Part shown: piece by piece, positions 38,559-45,572 of the stretch
How positions within the stretch are numbered: the first letter of the stretch is position 1
Layout: every line of letters begins with the position of its first letter
From: a bacterium
Lineage (GTDB): Bacteria; Actinomycetota; Acidimicrobiia; Spongiisociales; Spongiisociaceae
Direction of reading: 5' to 3'
DNA: 64,000 nucleotides
Assembly (NCBI GenBank): GCA_028821575.1
Contig: JAPPFW010000095.1
Location: forward strand, 1-64,000
Notes under the pieces: generated by a model
Told to the model about the DNA's origin: nothing
Databases searched by the model: none
What the model saw: only the letters and a program-made list of their open reading frames with translations
Program-made: the position numbers and the translations under genes

Positions 38559-39901
38559 TCCGCTTCCCGAATGACCCGGTCGACGAACTCCGGTCCGGCG
38601 CCCATCACCCGATCGATGTCGGCCAATTCGTCGATCCGTCGCCGGTCCACGTAGGCGGGGACCCGCGGATCGCCCAGGATCGCCTCGGCGAAGGTGAGAC
38701 CCTGCTCGAATCCCCGCATCGCGGCGTCGTACACGATGTCGTGGGCTGTGTGCTTGCCGACCCGATCGGCCAGAAAGCGCATCAACGGTTCCGCGAACAC
38801 GAACCCCTTCCGCGCCTCGATGTTGGCCATCATCCGGCCGCCGTCCACCTCCAGGCCCTCGACCAGGAGGGCTGCGTAGCGCGTAGCCGACAGGGTCATG
38901 GCGCACGCTTCCGGGATCGCGATCCATTCGGCCTTCCAGCTCCGCCCGTCCCGCTCGTGTAGTTGGATCATCGCCTCGGTAACCACCCCGGCATCCGCCC
39001 GTACGAGGCGGGCGAGGGTGTCGAGATGCTCCGACAGTTCCGGGTTGCGCTTCTGGGGCATGGTGATGCTCCCAACCGTTCCCTCGATGAACGGTTCTCG
39101 CACCTCCCCCAACTCCAGCCTCTGCAGCTCCATTATCTCGTTGCCGACCTTGGCGATGGTGGTTGCCGTCATGGCAAGCAGATGGGTGAACTCGGCGGGG
39201 CCGTCCCGGCTGGTTATCCACGGTATCGATGGGACACCGAGGCCCATGCGGCGTGCGAACTCATCGAGCAACGGCAGCGCACGGTCACCCCAGAACTCCA
39301 TAGTCCCCAGCGCCCCGCCCAACTGCACCACTTCCCAACGCTCCCTCCCTGCCGCGAGCCGGCGGCGGTGACGAGCGATCTCCGAAGCCCAGACCGCGGC
39401 CTTGAACCCGAACGGGATCGGGATGGCCGGCTGAGCGTGGGTACGGCCCATCATCGGCGTGGACCGGTGGTCACGGGCGAGGGCCAGGGCAGCCGCTTCA
39501 ATTCGAGCCAGGTCCCGCTCGAGCAGGTCGCCGACCGATCGCAGGACGGTGGAGGTCCAGGTATCGGTCAGGTCCTGCACGGTGGCTCCGTAGTAGACCC
39601 ACTCGCGGGCCGGCTCGGGCAGGGTGGCGCGCAGGACCCGGATCAGCCCCAGGGTGGAGTGGCCGGTGACCCTGGTCTCCACCGCGATCCGTTCGAGGTC
39701 GATCTCCGCCGTAGCGGCATGTTCCCTTATGAGGACCGCAGCGGACGCGGGGACCAGCCCGACTTCAGCCTGGGCTTCGGCGAGCGTGGCCAGGATGTCC
39801 AGCCAGGCCCGGAACCGGCCCTCCTCTCCCAGGATCGCCCTCACCTCGTCTGTGGCCCAGAGATGGCCGTATACGACCGAGTCGGATAGGTGGATGCTCA
39901 T
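38555..39901 (-). CDS. Aspartase/fumarase-superfamily lyase (adenylosuccinate lyase-like), putative CoM biosynthesis
   Basis: 448 residues. Superfamily motifs: STLGLIRVL region (about 82-90), GRTHAQPAIPIPFGFK with the canonical His (about 155), and the signature GSITMPQKRNPELSE (about 277-291). It resembles adenylosuccinate lyase and carboxymuconate cycloisomerase. It has ATGA overlap with the upstream unknown gene and TTGA overlap with the PLP gene. Together with the second lyase, the PLP enzyme and ComA this matches the enzyme set for bacterial CoM synthesis; beta-elimination of phosphate from phosphosulfolactate would suit its intact active site. A purine role is possible but poorly supported by neighbours. 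Confidence 0.78.
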   Translation of the reverse strand: MSIHLSDSVVYGHLWATDEVRAILGEEGRFRAWLDILATLAEAQAEVGLVPASAAVLIREHAATAEIDLERIAVETRVTGHSTLGLIRVLRATLPEPAREWVYYGATVQDLTDTWTSTVLRSVGDLLERDLARIEAAALALARDHRSTPMMGRTHAQPAIPIPFGFKAAVWASEIARHRRRLAAGRERWEVVQLGGALGTMEFWGDRALPLLDEFARRMGLGVPSIPWITSRDGPAEFTHLLAMTATTIAKVGNEIMELQRLELGEVREPFIEGTVGSITMPQKRNPELSEHLDTLARLVRADAGVVTEAMIQLHERDGRSWKAEWIAIPEACAMTLSATRYAALLVEGLEVDGGRMMANIEARKGFVFAEPLMRFLADRVGKHTAHDIVYDAAMRGFEQGLTFAEAILGDPRVPAYVDRRRIDELADIDRVMGAGPEFVDRVIREAD

Positions 39902-40809
39902 CCCGGGACGGGAGCCACGGCCTCCACTCCGGTCAGCAGACGGAGCGCATGCCGTACCTCATCAAGATTCGCTCCCCAGGGCACGATTGCGCGGTTGCCG
40001 GTGAATTCCATGCCTCGCTCGAGCATGCAGCACTTGACCAGCCATCGATCTTCGGAGGCTTCCTTCTCCACCCGCTTGCGGGGACAAATGTCGACCTGGC
40101 GGGGTTCGTCCCCGTAGAAGTGGCGGTGGAACTGCATGGATCGCTCGCATCCGATCATTACCCACTCTTCGCGTGTCGCAGGCCGGGTGTCCAGGTACGA
40201 CATGTCACCGTCAAGCTCCGTCCCGGCTCCCCGGCAGGGCAGCAGGTAAGAACCGGCGGGTACCGTGGCAGCGAGATCCGGGAATTTGACCGAGTCGAGC
40301 ACCAACTCCACCGGGGGAAGGTCCTCATCGAAATCCACGACCTGCTGAGCCTGGCGCAACAGTTTGGGAGGCTCCGGGGGTGTGACCTCCGCTACCCGGA
40401 TCCGGACGGGATCGGGTTCCCATATGAAGTTGATATGCTCGAACATCCCTTTCACCACGAAACCCGATATACCGGGACGTCCCTGACCAGCCGCCACCCC
40501 GGCCAGCGCGGTGGCGTTCCCCACATCCACCACCGGATCCTCGATCAGCATCGTCCGGTCGGGACCCGACCACACCTCGACATCCACGACGGTCTGGAAC
40601 AACTCGTCGCTCTCCTGGCGTGCCACGGCCGCCAAACCCACCGATCCATCGTGGACGAGTGCCAGGTAGTCGGTACGGCGGTACACCTCCCGGCCCATCA
40701 GGTAATCGACCATGTACGCAGGCTCCGGAACCTGGTCCACATGCTGGACCGAGAGCCCCCGGTACGGGTGGGCGCGGGCGTTGGGAGTCGGCTTTTCGGC
40801 TACAAGCAT
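39898..40809 (-). CDS. Unrecognised protein in the CoM operon
   Basis: 303 residues from ATG 40809 (TTG 40857 would add 16). I do not recognise the family with confidence. It is soluble, without membrane segments. The C-terminal part is rich in conserved-looking Cys and His: WVMIGCERSMQFHRHFYGDE, VDICPRKR and VKCCMLERG, which could bind a metal or form a thiol site. It overlaps the downstream lyase by ATGA and follows the epoxyalkane:CoM transferase-like gene, so it is almost certainly part of this pathway. It could supply the reductive last step of CoM synthesis or be accessory. Confidence 0.75.
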   Translation of the reverse strand: MLVAEKPTPNARAHPYRGLSVQHVDQVPEPAYMVDYLMGREVYRRTDYLALVHDGSVGLAAVARQESDELFQTVVDVEVWSGPDRTMLIEDPVVDVGNATALAGVAAGQGRPGISGFVVKGMFEHINFIWEPDPVRIRVAEVTPPEPPKLLRQAQQVVDFDEDLPPVELVLDSVKFPDLAATVPAGSYLLPCRGAGTELDGDMSYLDTRPATREEWVMIGCERSMQFHRHFYGDEPRQVDICPRKRVEKEASEDRWLVKCCMLERGMEFTGNRAIVPWGANLDEVRHALRLLTGVEAVAPVPG

Positions 40810-40861
40810 GGCGTTGCGATCCGTGATGCCGTTTCCATACGGCGATTGTACCCGCAAACGT

Positions 40862-40891
40862 CAGGGCCGTCCCGACTAAGGGACGGCCCTG
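40862..40891 (-). terminator. Strong hairpin after the epoxyalkane:CoM transferase gene
   Basis: Perfect 12-base stem CAGGGCCGTCCC/GGGACGGCCCTG with a six-base loop, 15 bases past the stop of the transferase gene and ahead of the unknown gene. There is no U-tract. It may act as a partial terminator or RNA-stabilising element that gives the first gene more transcript than the biosynthesis genes. Confidence 0.65.
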
Positions 40892-40906
40892 CGCGGTAAG
40901 CAGATG

Positions 40907-42013
40907 TCAGCCGAGTTCGCTGCGAACGATCTCCGCCCCGGACACCATTGCATGCAGCTTGTCCTGCGCGATGTAGCGCTGCAGAAGGATCAGGCCGCAG
41001 TCGGTGGTAACGCCCAGCTGGTTGGCGGGCACGTACTCCAGCAACCGGCGGATTCGCCCGGCCACCTGTTCGGCAGTCTCGGTGATGGTCGACTTGACGT
41101 CGATCACCCCTGCCCAGAACTGGATGTTCTCCGGCACCGGGTTGTTCTTCACCACGTCCAGACCGGACAGGTCGTCGGAACGCCGGCCGCAGTTCTCCAG
41201 GTTGAGAACGTCGATATTGGCGTCGTACGAGGCCGGGATCACCGAAGCGGTCGCCGATGGCTCAGCACCCTCGCGGATGGTCAGGTCGAAGATCTCCCCT
41301 GCACCCGCCGTGTCGTCGGGGAAGTAGGCGGGAGTACCGCCCCAGTTGCCCCAGCAGATATGAACGATGATTTTCGCGTTCTGGACGCCCGCCACGGCCC
41401 GGTTGAAGGCCTCGATCGCCCAGGGCTCGTAGAAGTAGGGCCACGTGAACTCGTCCAACTGGATGAAGTCGATCCCCATCGCGTCCACTTCGAGGATGTC
41501 CTCGTTGACGGCGTCGGCGATCGCCATGGCCCGGTCTTCGGCCGCCTCGTAGTGGAGGTCGTTGGTGGCCTGGGCGAGCACCTGGATCCCTGTGTACTGG
41601 ACCTTGGTGGCCTTGTTGGTGGCCCGCTTCAACGCCCTGGCCTGTTCCACCATGATGGCGCCTCGCCGCTTCACCTCCTGGGTGAGAGTTCCGGCGTGGA
41701 GCCGGCTGTAGATCGGGAACCCCAGGAAGCCACCCTTGAGGTCATAGCCGAGACGCTTGTAGTAGTAGTAGAGCGCCTGGTCCGCATAGTTGTCACCGTG
41801 GAGTCGGCCGTCGGTGATGATGTCGAGCCCGGCGTTCTCCTGGTCCTTGGCCAGAGCGGCCGCGGCGTCCTCCAAGGCCTCCCTTATGTAGGCATCCGGT
41901 GGTTCCTGATCCCCCGTCCATTCGCGTACACACTGGGCGTCCCACCAGCGTGGATTGGGATAGTTCCCCACCATCGAAGTCGGAATCAGTACCTCTTCGC
42001 CCCTGATCTTCAT
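40907..42013 (-). CDS. xecA: MetE-like zinc enzyme, putative epoxyalkane:coenzyme M transferase
   Basis: 368 residues, a MetE C-terminal-type barrel without the N-terminal MetE half. Zinc ligands of the family are visible: His218 and Cys220 in IIVHICWGN, Glu273 in NLENCG, Cys339 in VTTDCG. These activate a thiol for alkylation. Methionine synthase is one reading, but the neighbours (2-ketopropyl-CoM carboxylase, hydroxypropyl-CoM dehydrogenases, CoM synthesis genes) and the length near 370 fit epoxyalkane:CoM transferase, which opens epoxides with CoM thiolate to hydroxyalkyl-CoM. ATG 42013 has GGAGG upstream. I cannot separate the two uses by motif alone. Confidence 0.82.
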   Translation of the reverse strand: MKIRGEEVLIPTSMVGNYPNPRWWDAQCVREWTGDQEPPDAYIREALEDAAAALAKDQENAGLDIITDGRLHGDNYADQALYYYYKRLGYDLKGGFLGFPIYSRLHAGTLTQEVKRRGAIMVEQARALKRATNKATKVQYTGIQVLAQATNDLHYEAAEDRAMAIADAVNEDILEVDAMGIDFIQLDEFTWPYFYEPWAIEAFNRAVAGVQNAKIIVHICWGNWGGTPAYFPDDTAGAGEIFDLTIREGAEPSATASVIPASYDANIDVLNLENCGRRSDDLSGLDVVKNNPVPENIQFWAGVIDVKSTITETAEQVAGRIRRLLEYVPANQLGVTTDCGLILLQRYIAQDKLHAMVSGAEIVRSELG

Positions 42014-42270
42014 GTCTCCTCCATCTCTCGAAGCATGTGCCGGGTTCGAAAGCGCCGGGTGCGATCTTCTGTATTCCTCCTCAGGTCGGCTCGCCCTATC
42101 GGACCCACGGACGCCGTCGGCGGTTCAAGGCTACCAAACGGACAACTGCTCCAGACCCTGAAACCCCCTCCGATGCTTGGGGACCTTTTGCGTGCCGGAC
42201 GCTGTGAGCCGGTTGGAAGTTGGAGACCCCCTGCGTCCAGGAACTCGCCCCAGCCCCCGAAACCCGGACG

Positions 42271-43011
42271 CTACCGAACCGTCCAACCGCCGTCCACGAC
42301 CAGACCGTGCCCGGTCATGTAGGAGAGACGATCGGATGCCAGCAGCGCGATGGCCTCGGCTATGTCCTCCGGTTGTGCCACGCGACCGAGCGGTATACGC
42401 GCCTCAATCTGGGCCCTGAGATCCGGTTGGTCGAGCCGCCACTTGGTCATCGGGGTCTCGACCATGCCGGGACAGATCGCATTGGATCGGATCCCGTCGG
42501 CGGCGTAGTCGGCTGCGATGGAGCGGGCCAGCAGCAGAGCGGCGGCCTTGGACACGGAATAAACCGACCGGGCAGGGAACGGGACCATCCCCGCCACCGA
42601 GGCGATGGTGATGATGTGCCCGGACCGGCGCGGGAGCATCGACCGTAGTGCGGCCTGGGAACACAGGTAGACTCCCCTGACGTTGACCGCCATCACCCGG
42701 TCCCACTCCCCCAGGGGAGTCTCGTGGAGCCGGGCCGCGGCTGCCGAGCCGGTGATCCCGGCGTTGTTGACCAGCACGTCGATAGGACCGAGTTCCTCCT
42801 CGACGGCGACGAACGCTTCTGACACCGCGTCCGGATCCGATACGTCAACCCCGAGACCGATACCCTCCCCCGCCGACTCACGGGCGGTCGCTGCATCGAG
42901 GTCGAGAACCCCCAGCTGGAAACCTTCCTGGTGGAGGCGGGCACAGGTCACTCGACCGATCCCGGATCCGCCCCCGGTCACCACCGCCACCCTTCCGGGA
43001 TTGTCCGACAT
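42271..43011 (-). CDS. xecD: (R)-2-hydroxypropyl-CoM dehydrogenase-like SDR
   Basis: 246 residues from ATG 43011, which has GGAGG 5 bases upstream (the frame is open to 43059). Classical SDR: TGGGSGIGR cofactor motif, NNAG, catalytic Ser138, Tyr151 and Lys155. Two arginines, Arg148 in FPARSVYSVSK and Arg192 in TPMTKWRLDQPDLR, align with constant offset to Arg152 and Arg196 that bind the CoM sulfonate in Xanthobacter (R)-HPCDH, and the whole CPGMVETPMTKWRLDQ region is like that enzyme. It would oxidise (R)-hydroxyalkyl-CoM to ketoalkyl-CoM with NAD+. Divergent from the second SDR. Confidence 0.87.
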   Translation of the reverse strand: MSDNPGRVAVVTGGGSGIGRVTCARLHQEGFQLGVLDLDAATARESAGEGIGLGVDVSDPDAVSEAFVAVEEELGPIDVLVNNAGITGSAAAARLHETPLGEWDRVMAVNVRGVYLCSQAALRSMLPRRSGHIITIASVAGMVPFPARSVYSVSKAAALLLARSIAADYAADGIRSNAICPGMVETPMTKWRLDQPDLRAQIEARIPLGRVAQPEDIAEAIALLASDRLSYMTGHGLVVDGGWTVR

Positions 43012-43064
43012 CCATGCCTCCATCGTCGAGTACTCCCAGACTATGCCTGGCGATCGCATCGGCG

Positions 43065-43070
43065 TAGAAT
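43065..43070 (+). promoter_or_regulatory. Candidate -10 box for the plus-strand operon
   Basis: TAGAAT ends 9 bases before the ATG at 43080, within the 68-base divergent gap between the two SDR genes. If used, the transcript would be almost leaderless, which agrees with the lack of a clear ribosome binding site. No good -35 seen. Confidence 0.3.
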
Positions 43071-43079
43071 CGGCTCACC

Positions 43080-43847
43080 ATGAGGCTTGAGGGACGCGCG
43101 GCGCTGATCACAGGGGCCGGTTCGGGTATCGGCCGGGCTACGGCGGAGTTGTTCGCCGCGGAAGGCGCCTCCGTCGCCGTCCTCGATCTCGATCTCGCCT
43201 CGGCCGGCATGACCGCCGCGGCGATTGTGGACTCCGGTGGGGTGGCCACTCCGATCACGGCGGACGTGTCGTCCGCCGAAGACGTATCCCGCGGTGTGGA
43301 GTTGGCTACGGAGCGCCTCGGCCGCCTCGACATCGTCTACAACAACGCCGGGGTCGACTCGACAGGGTCGGTCGCCAACGCCACCGAGGAGAACTGGGAC
43401 CGGTGCTTCGATGTCAACGTCAAGGGGACGTTCCTGGTTTCCAGGGCTGCGATACCGCACCTGGATGCCTCCGGGGGAGGTTCGATAGTGAACCAGGCGT
43501 CGGTGGCAGCGCTGGTAGGGATACAGGGCTTCGCCGCATACTGCGCGGCGAAGGGCGCGGTGGTGTCGCTGACCCGGTCCATGGCGCTGGACCTAGCCCC
43601 GATGGGAATACGGGTCAACGCCCTGTGCCCCGGAACCGTCTACACCCCCCTGATGGAGCCCCTGATGCTGGAACGTGGCGAGGGTGATCTCCAGTTGGGG
43701 CTGGCTCGGACCGCCACCAAATACCCGATCGGGAGGCTCGGGGAACCGTCCGAGATCGCCCGCGCCGCTCTCTTCCTCGCATCGGACGATGCGAGCTTCG
43801 TCACCGGTTCGATCTTCACGGTGGACGGTGGCATGACTGCCCAGTAG
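43080..43847 (+). CDS. SDR, putative (S)-2-hydroxypropyl-CoM dehydrogenase
   Basis: 255 residues, classical SDR: TGAGSGIGRA, NNAG at about 88-91, catalytic Ser141, Tyr154 and Lys158, and C-terminal VTGSIFTVDGG. The stereospecific partner of (R)-HPCDH in Xanthobacter uses an Arg and a Lys at about 211 and 214 for the CoM sulfonate; here Arg210 and Lys214 are at similar places (LGLARTATK), though alignment is not exact. First gene of a tightly packed operon leading to the carboxylase. It could instead be a general 3-oxoacyl reductase-type SDR, so the substrate is tentative. Confidence 0.75.
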   Translation: MRLEGRAALITGAGSGIGRATAELFAAEGASVAVLDLDLASAGMTAAAIVDSGGVATPITADVSSAEDVSRGVELATERLGRLDIVYNNAGVDSTGSVANATEENWDRCFDVNVKGTFLVSRAAIPHLDASGGGSIVNQASVAALVGIQGFAAYCAAKGAVVSLTRSMALDLAPMGIRVNALCPGTVYTPLMEPLMLERGEGDLQLGLARTATKYPIGRLGEPSEIARAALFLASDDASFVTGSIFTVDGGMTAQ

Positions 43848-43851
43848 TCCG

Positions 43852-44766
43852 ATGGGCGTACACCTCGCACCGGAGAAGTACACCGACCTGCAGTCCGCCG
43901 CCCGGTTGGTACGACCGGGGTCGATGGTGGCGCTCGGGGGCGGGCTGTCCGCCCGGCTGCCGATGGCCCTAGTGCGCCAGCTCATCCGTGAGGGAGTCGG
44001 CGATCTCCATGTGGTGGGATCGGCTCATTCCATCGATGTGGACCTGCTGGCCGCGGCCGGATCGATCTCGGTCTGCGAGGAGAGCTACGTCGGTTACGAG
44101 CAGGACCATGGACTGGCGCCCGCCTTCCGGAGAGCCGCTCAAGAGGGATCCCTGGAGGCCCGGGAAAGTTGCTGCGACACCATCCTCACCCAACTCCGGG
44201 CGGCCGAGATGGGCCTAACGTTCCTACCGGTCCACGGAGTGAAAGGGACGGACATCGAGACACTCCATCCCGAGTACGGCAGGGTCACCTGCCCGTTCAC
44301 CGGCAATACATTCGTAGCCGTGCCCCCGATGGCGCCGGACGTGGCCCTCATCCACGCACCCGTGGGCGACACGGAAGGCAACCTGGCCCTCGAACAGCCC
44401 TACGTCCTCGACGAGCACTTCGCCATGGCCTCGAAGATGGTGGTGGCGACAGTCGATCGGATTGCGTCCACCACGGAGGTCGCCGAGGCCGGCATCGTGA
44501 TCCCGTTCTACCGAGTCGCGGCCGTGGCGGAGGTTCCATACGGCGCCCATCCGAGTTCCTGCTATCCCGGGTATGCCTACGACCGAGAACACATCGCCGC
44601 TTGGGTCGCCGCCGCCAAGACCCGCTCGGGTGCCGACGAGTACCTGCGGTCCTTCGTGACCGAGATCGACGAAGACTCCTACCGGGACCGGGTCGGGTAC
44701 GAGCGCCTCGGCCGGCTCGCTCGTTACTCCTCCTCCACCGCAGAATGGATGGGCCTGTTCGGGTGA
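43852..44766 (+). CDS. CoA-transferase subunit A (family I)
   Basis: 304 residues of the glutaconate/3-oxoacid CoA-transferase fold (PF01144). VRPGSMVALGGGLSARLPMAL is the N-terminal glycine-rich region, and GNTFVAVPPMAPDVALIHAP, GDTEGNLALEQPYVLDEHFA are family features. It resembles IpdA-type subunits of actinobacteria more than ScoA. It follows the SDR by 4 bases, and its stop overlaps the GTG of subunit B. In this context it could transfer CoA to acetoacetate or another beta-keto acid released by the carboxylase. Confidence 0.83.
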   Translation: MGVHLAPEKYTDLQSAARLVRPGSMVALGGGLSARLPMALVRQLIREGVGDLHVVGSAHSIDVDLLAAAGSISVCEESYVGYEQDHGLAPAFRRAAQEGSLEARESCCDTILTQLRAAEMGLTFLPVHGVKGTDIETLHPEYGRVTCPFTGNTFVAVPPMAPDVALIHAPVGDTEGNLALEQPYVLDEHFAMASKMVVATVDRIASTTEVAEAGIVIPFYRVAAVAEVPYGAHPSSCYPGYAYDREHIAAWVAAAKTRSGADEYLRSFVTEIDEDSYRDRVGYERLGRLARYSSSTAEWMGLFG

Positions 44767-45572
44767 GCCACCGCTTCAGCTTCGACGAGTTCTTCGTGGT
44801 GGAACTCGCCCGGACCATCCGGGACGGCGAGGTCACATTCCATGGCTTCGGGAGTCCGTGCGCAACGGTCGCCATGCACTTGGCCAAGCGAACCCACGCC
44901 CCCTCGGCGCTGCTGATCGAGGGCGCCATGTATGCGGTGAATCCCTACCCCGCCTTCATCCCGCCTACCAGCAACGACCAGTCCCTCAAGCAGGGCGCCG
45001 TGTACTCGATGAGGTTCGAGGAGGCATTCGACATGTCGGTGCGGGGCGAGGTCGACCACATGTTCCTGTCCGGCATCCAGATCGACCCCTTCGGGAACAC
45101 CAACGTCACCTCGATCGGCTCGATGCCGGCCCCGAAGGTGAAGCTGGGGGGCGGGGGCGGAGGCTGCAACATATCGGCGACCATCGGTCGGCTCACCCTG
45201 TGGAGCACCAACCATCGACCGGGTCGCTGCCTGGTCGAGGCGTGTGACTTCATCACCGACATCGGCCACCGGACACCTGAGGGAACGAGAGCCGAACTGG
45301 GCTACACGGGGGGTGGACCCGACACCCTGGTCACCGAGTTGGGAGTGTTCGACTTCCCCGACGGCCGCGCCCGGCTCCGGAAACTGTTCCCGGATGTCAC
45401 GCTTGACGACGTCTCGGCGGCCACCGGCTTCGGTTTCGCGGTGGCTACCGAGTTGGAGACAGTGGCCTGGCCGAGCCGGGAGCAGATCGACCTGGTGCGA
45501 ACCATCGACCCTCTCGGTGTGCGTAGAGGCGAGTTCCGGCCCTCCGAGTTGGAACGGACCTTCACTGCGTGA
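44763..45572 (+). CDS. CoA-transferase subunit B (family I)
   Basis: 269 residues from GTG 44763 (GTGA overlap with subunit A). VTFHGFGSPCATVAMHLAK, the SGIQIDPFGNTNVTSIG loop, and GGGGGGCNISATIG are typical of the beta subunit in the IpdB-like group. In classical enzymes an active-site Glu in the beta chain carries the CoA thioester; in IpdAB-type proteins it is missing and hydrolase chemistry occurs, so transfer versus ring-opening hydrolysis needs care. The stop overlaps the ligase start by GTGA. Confidence 0.82.
   Translation: MSHRFSFDEFFVVELARTIRDGEVTFHGFGSPCATVAMHLAKRTHAPSALLIEGAMYAVNPYPAFIPPTSNDQSLKQGAVYSMRFEEAFDMSVRGEVDHMFLSGIQIDPFGNTNVTSIGSMPAPKVKLGGGGGGCNISATIGRLTLWSTNHRPGRCLVEACDFITDIGHRTPEGTRAELGYTGGGPDTLVTELGVFDFPDGRARLRKLFPDVTLDDVSAATGFGFAVATELETVAWPSREQIDLVRTIDPLGVRRGEFRPSELERTFTA

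Noticed and set aside
38559-39221. N-terminal extension of the PLP enzyme frame
   Set aside because: It lies inside the upstream lyase gene; the TTGA junction at 38558 gives the usual start of the family.
40907-42013. Plain methionine synthase (MetE) call
   Set aside because: Only the C-terminal half is present and no methionine genes are near, while CoM pathway genes surround it; kept as an alternative, not the main call.
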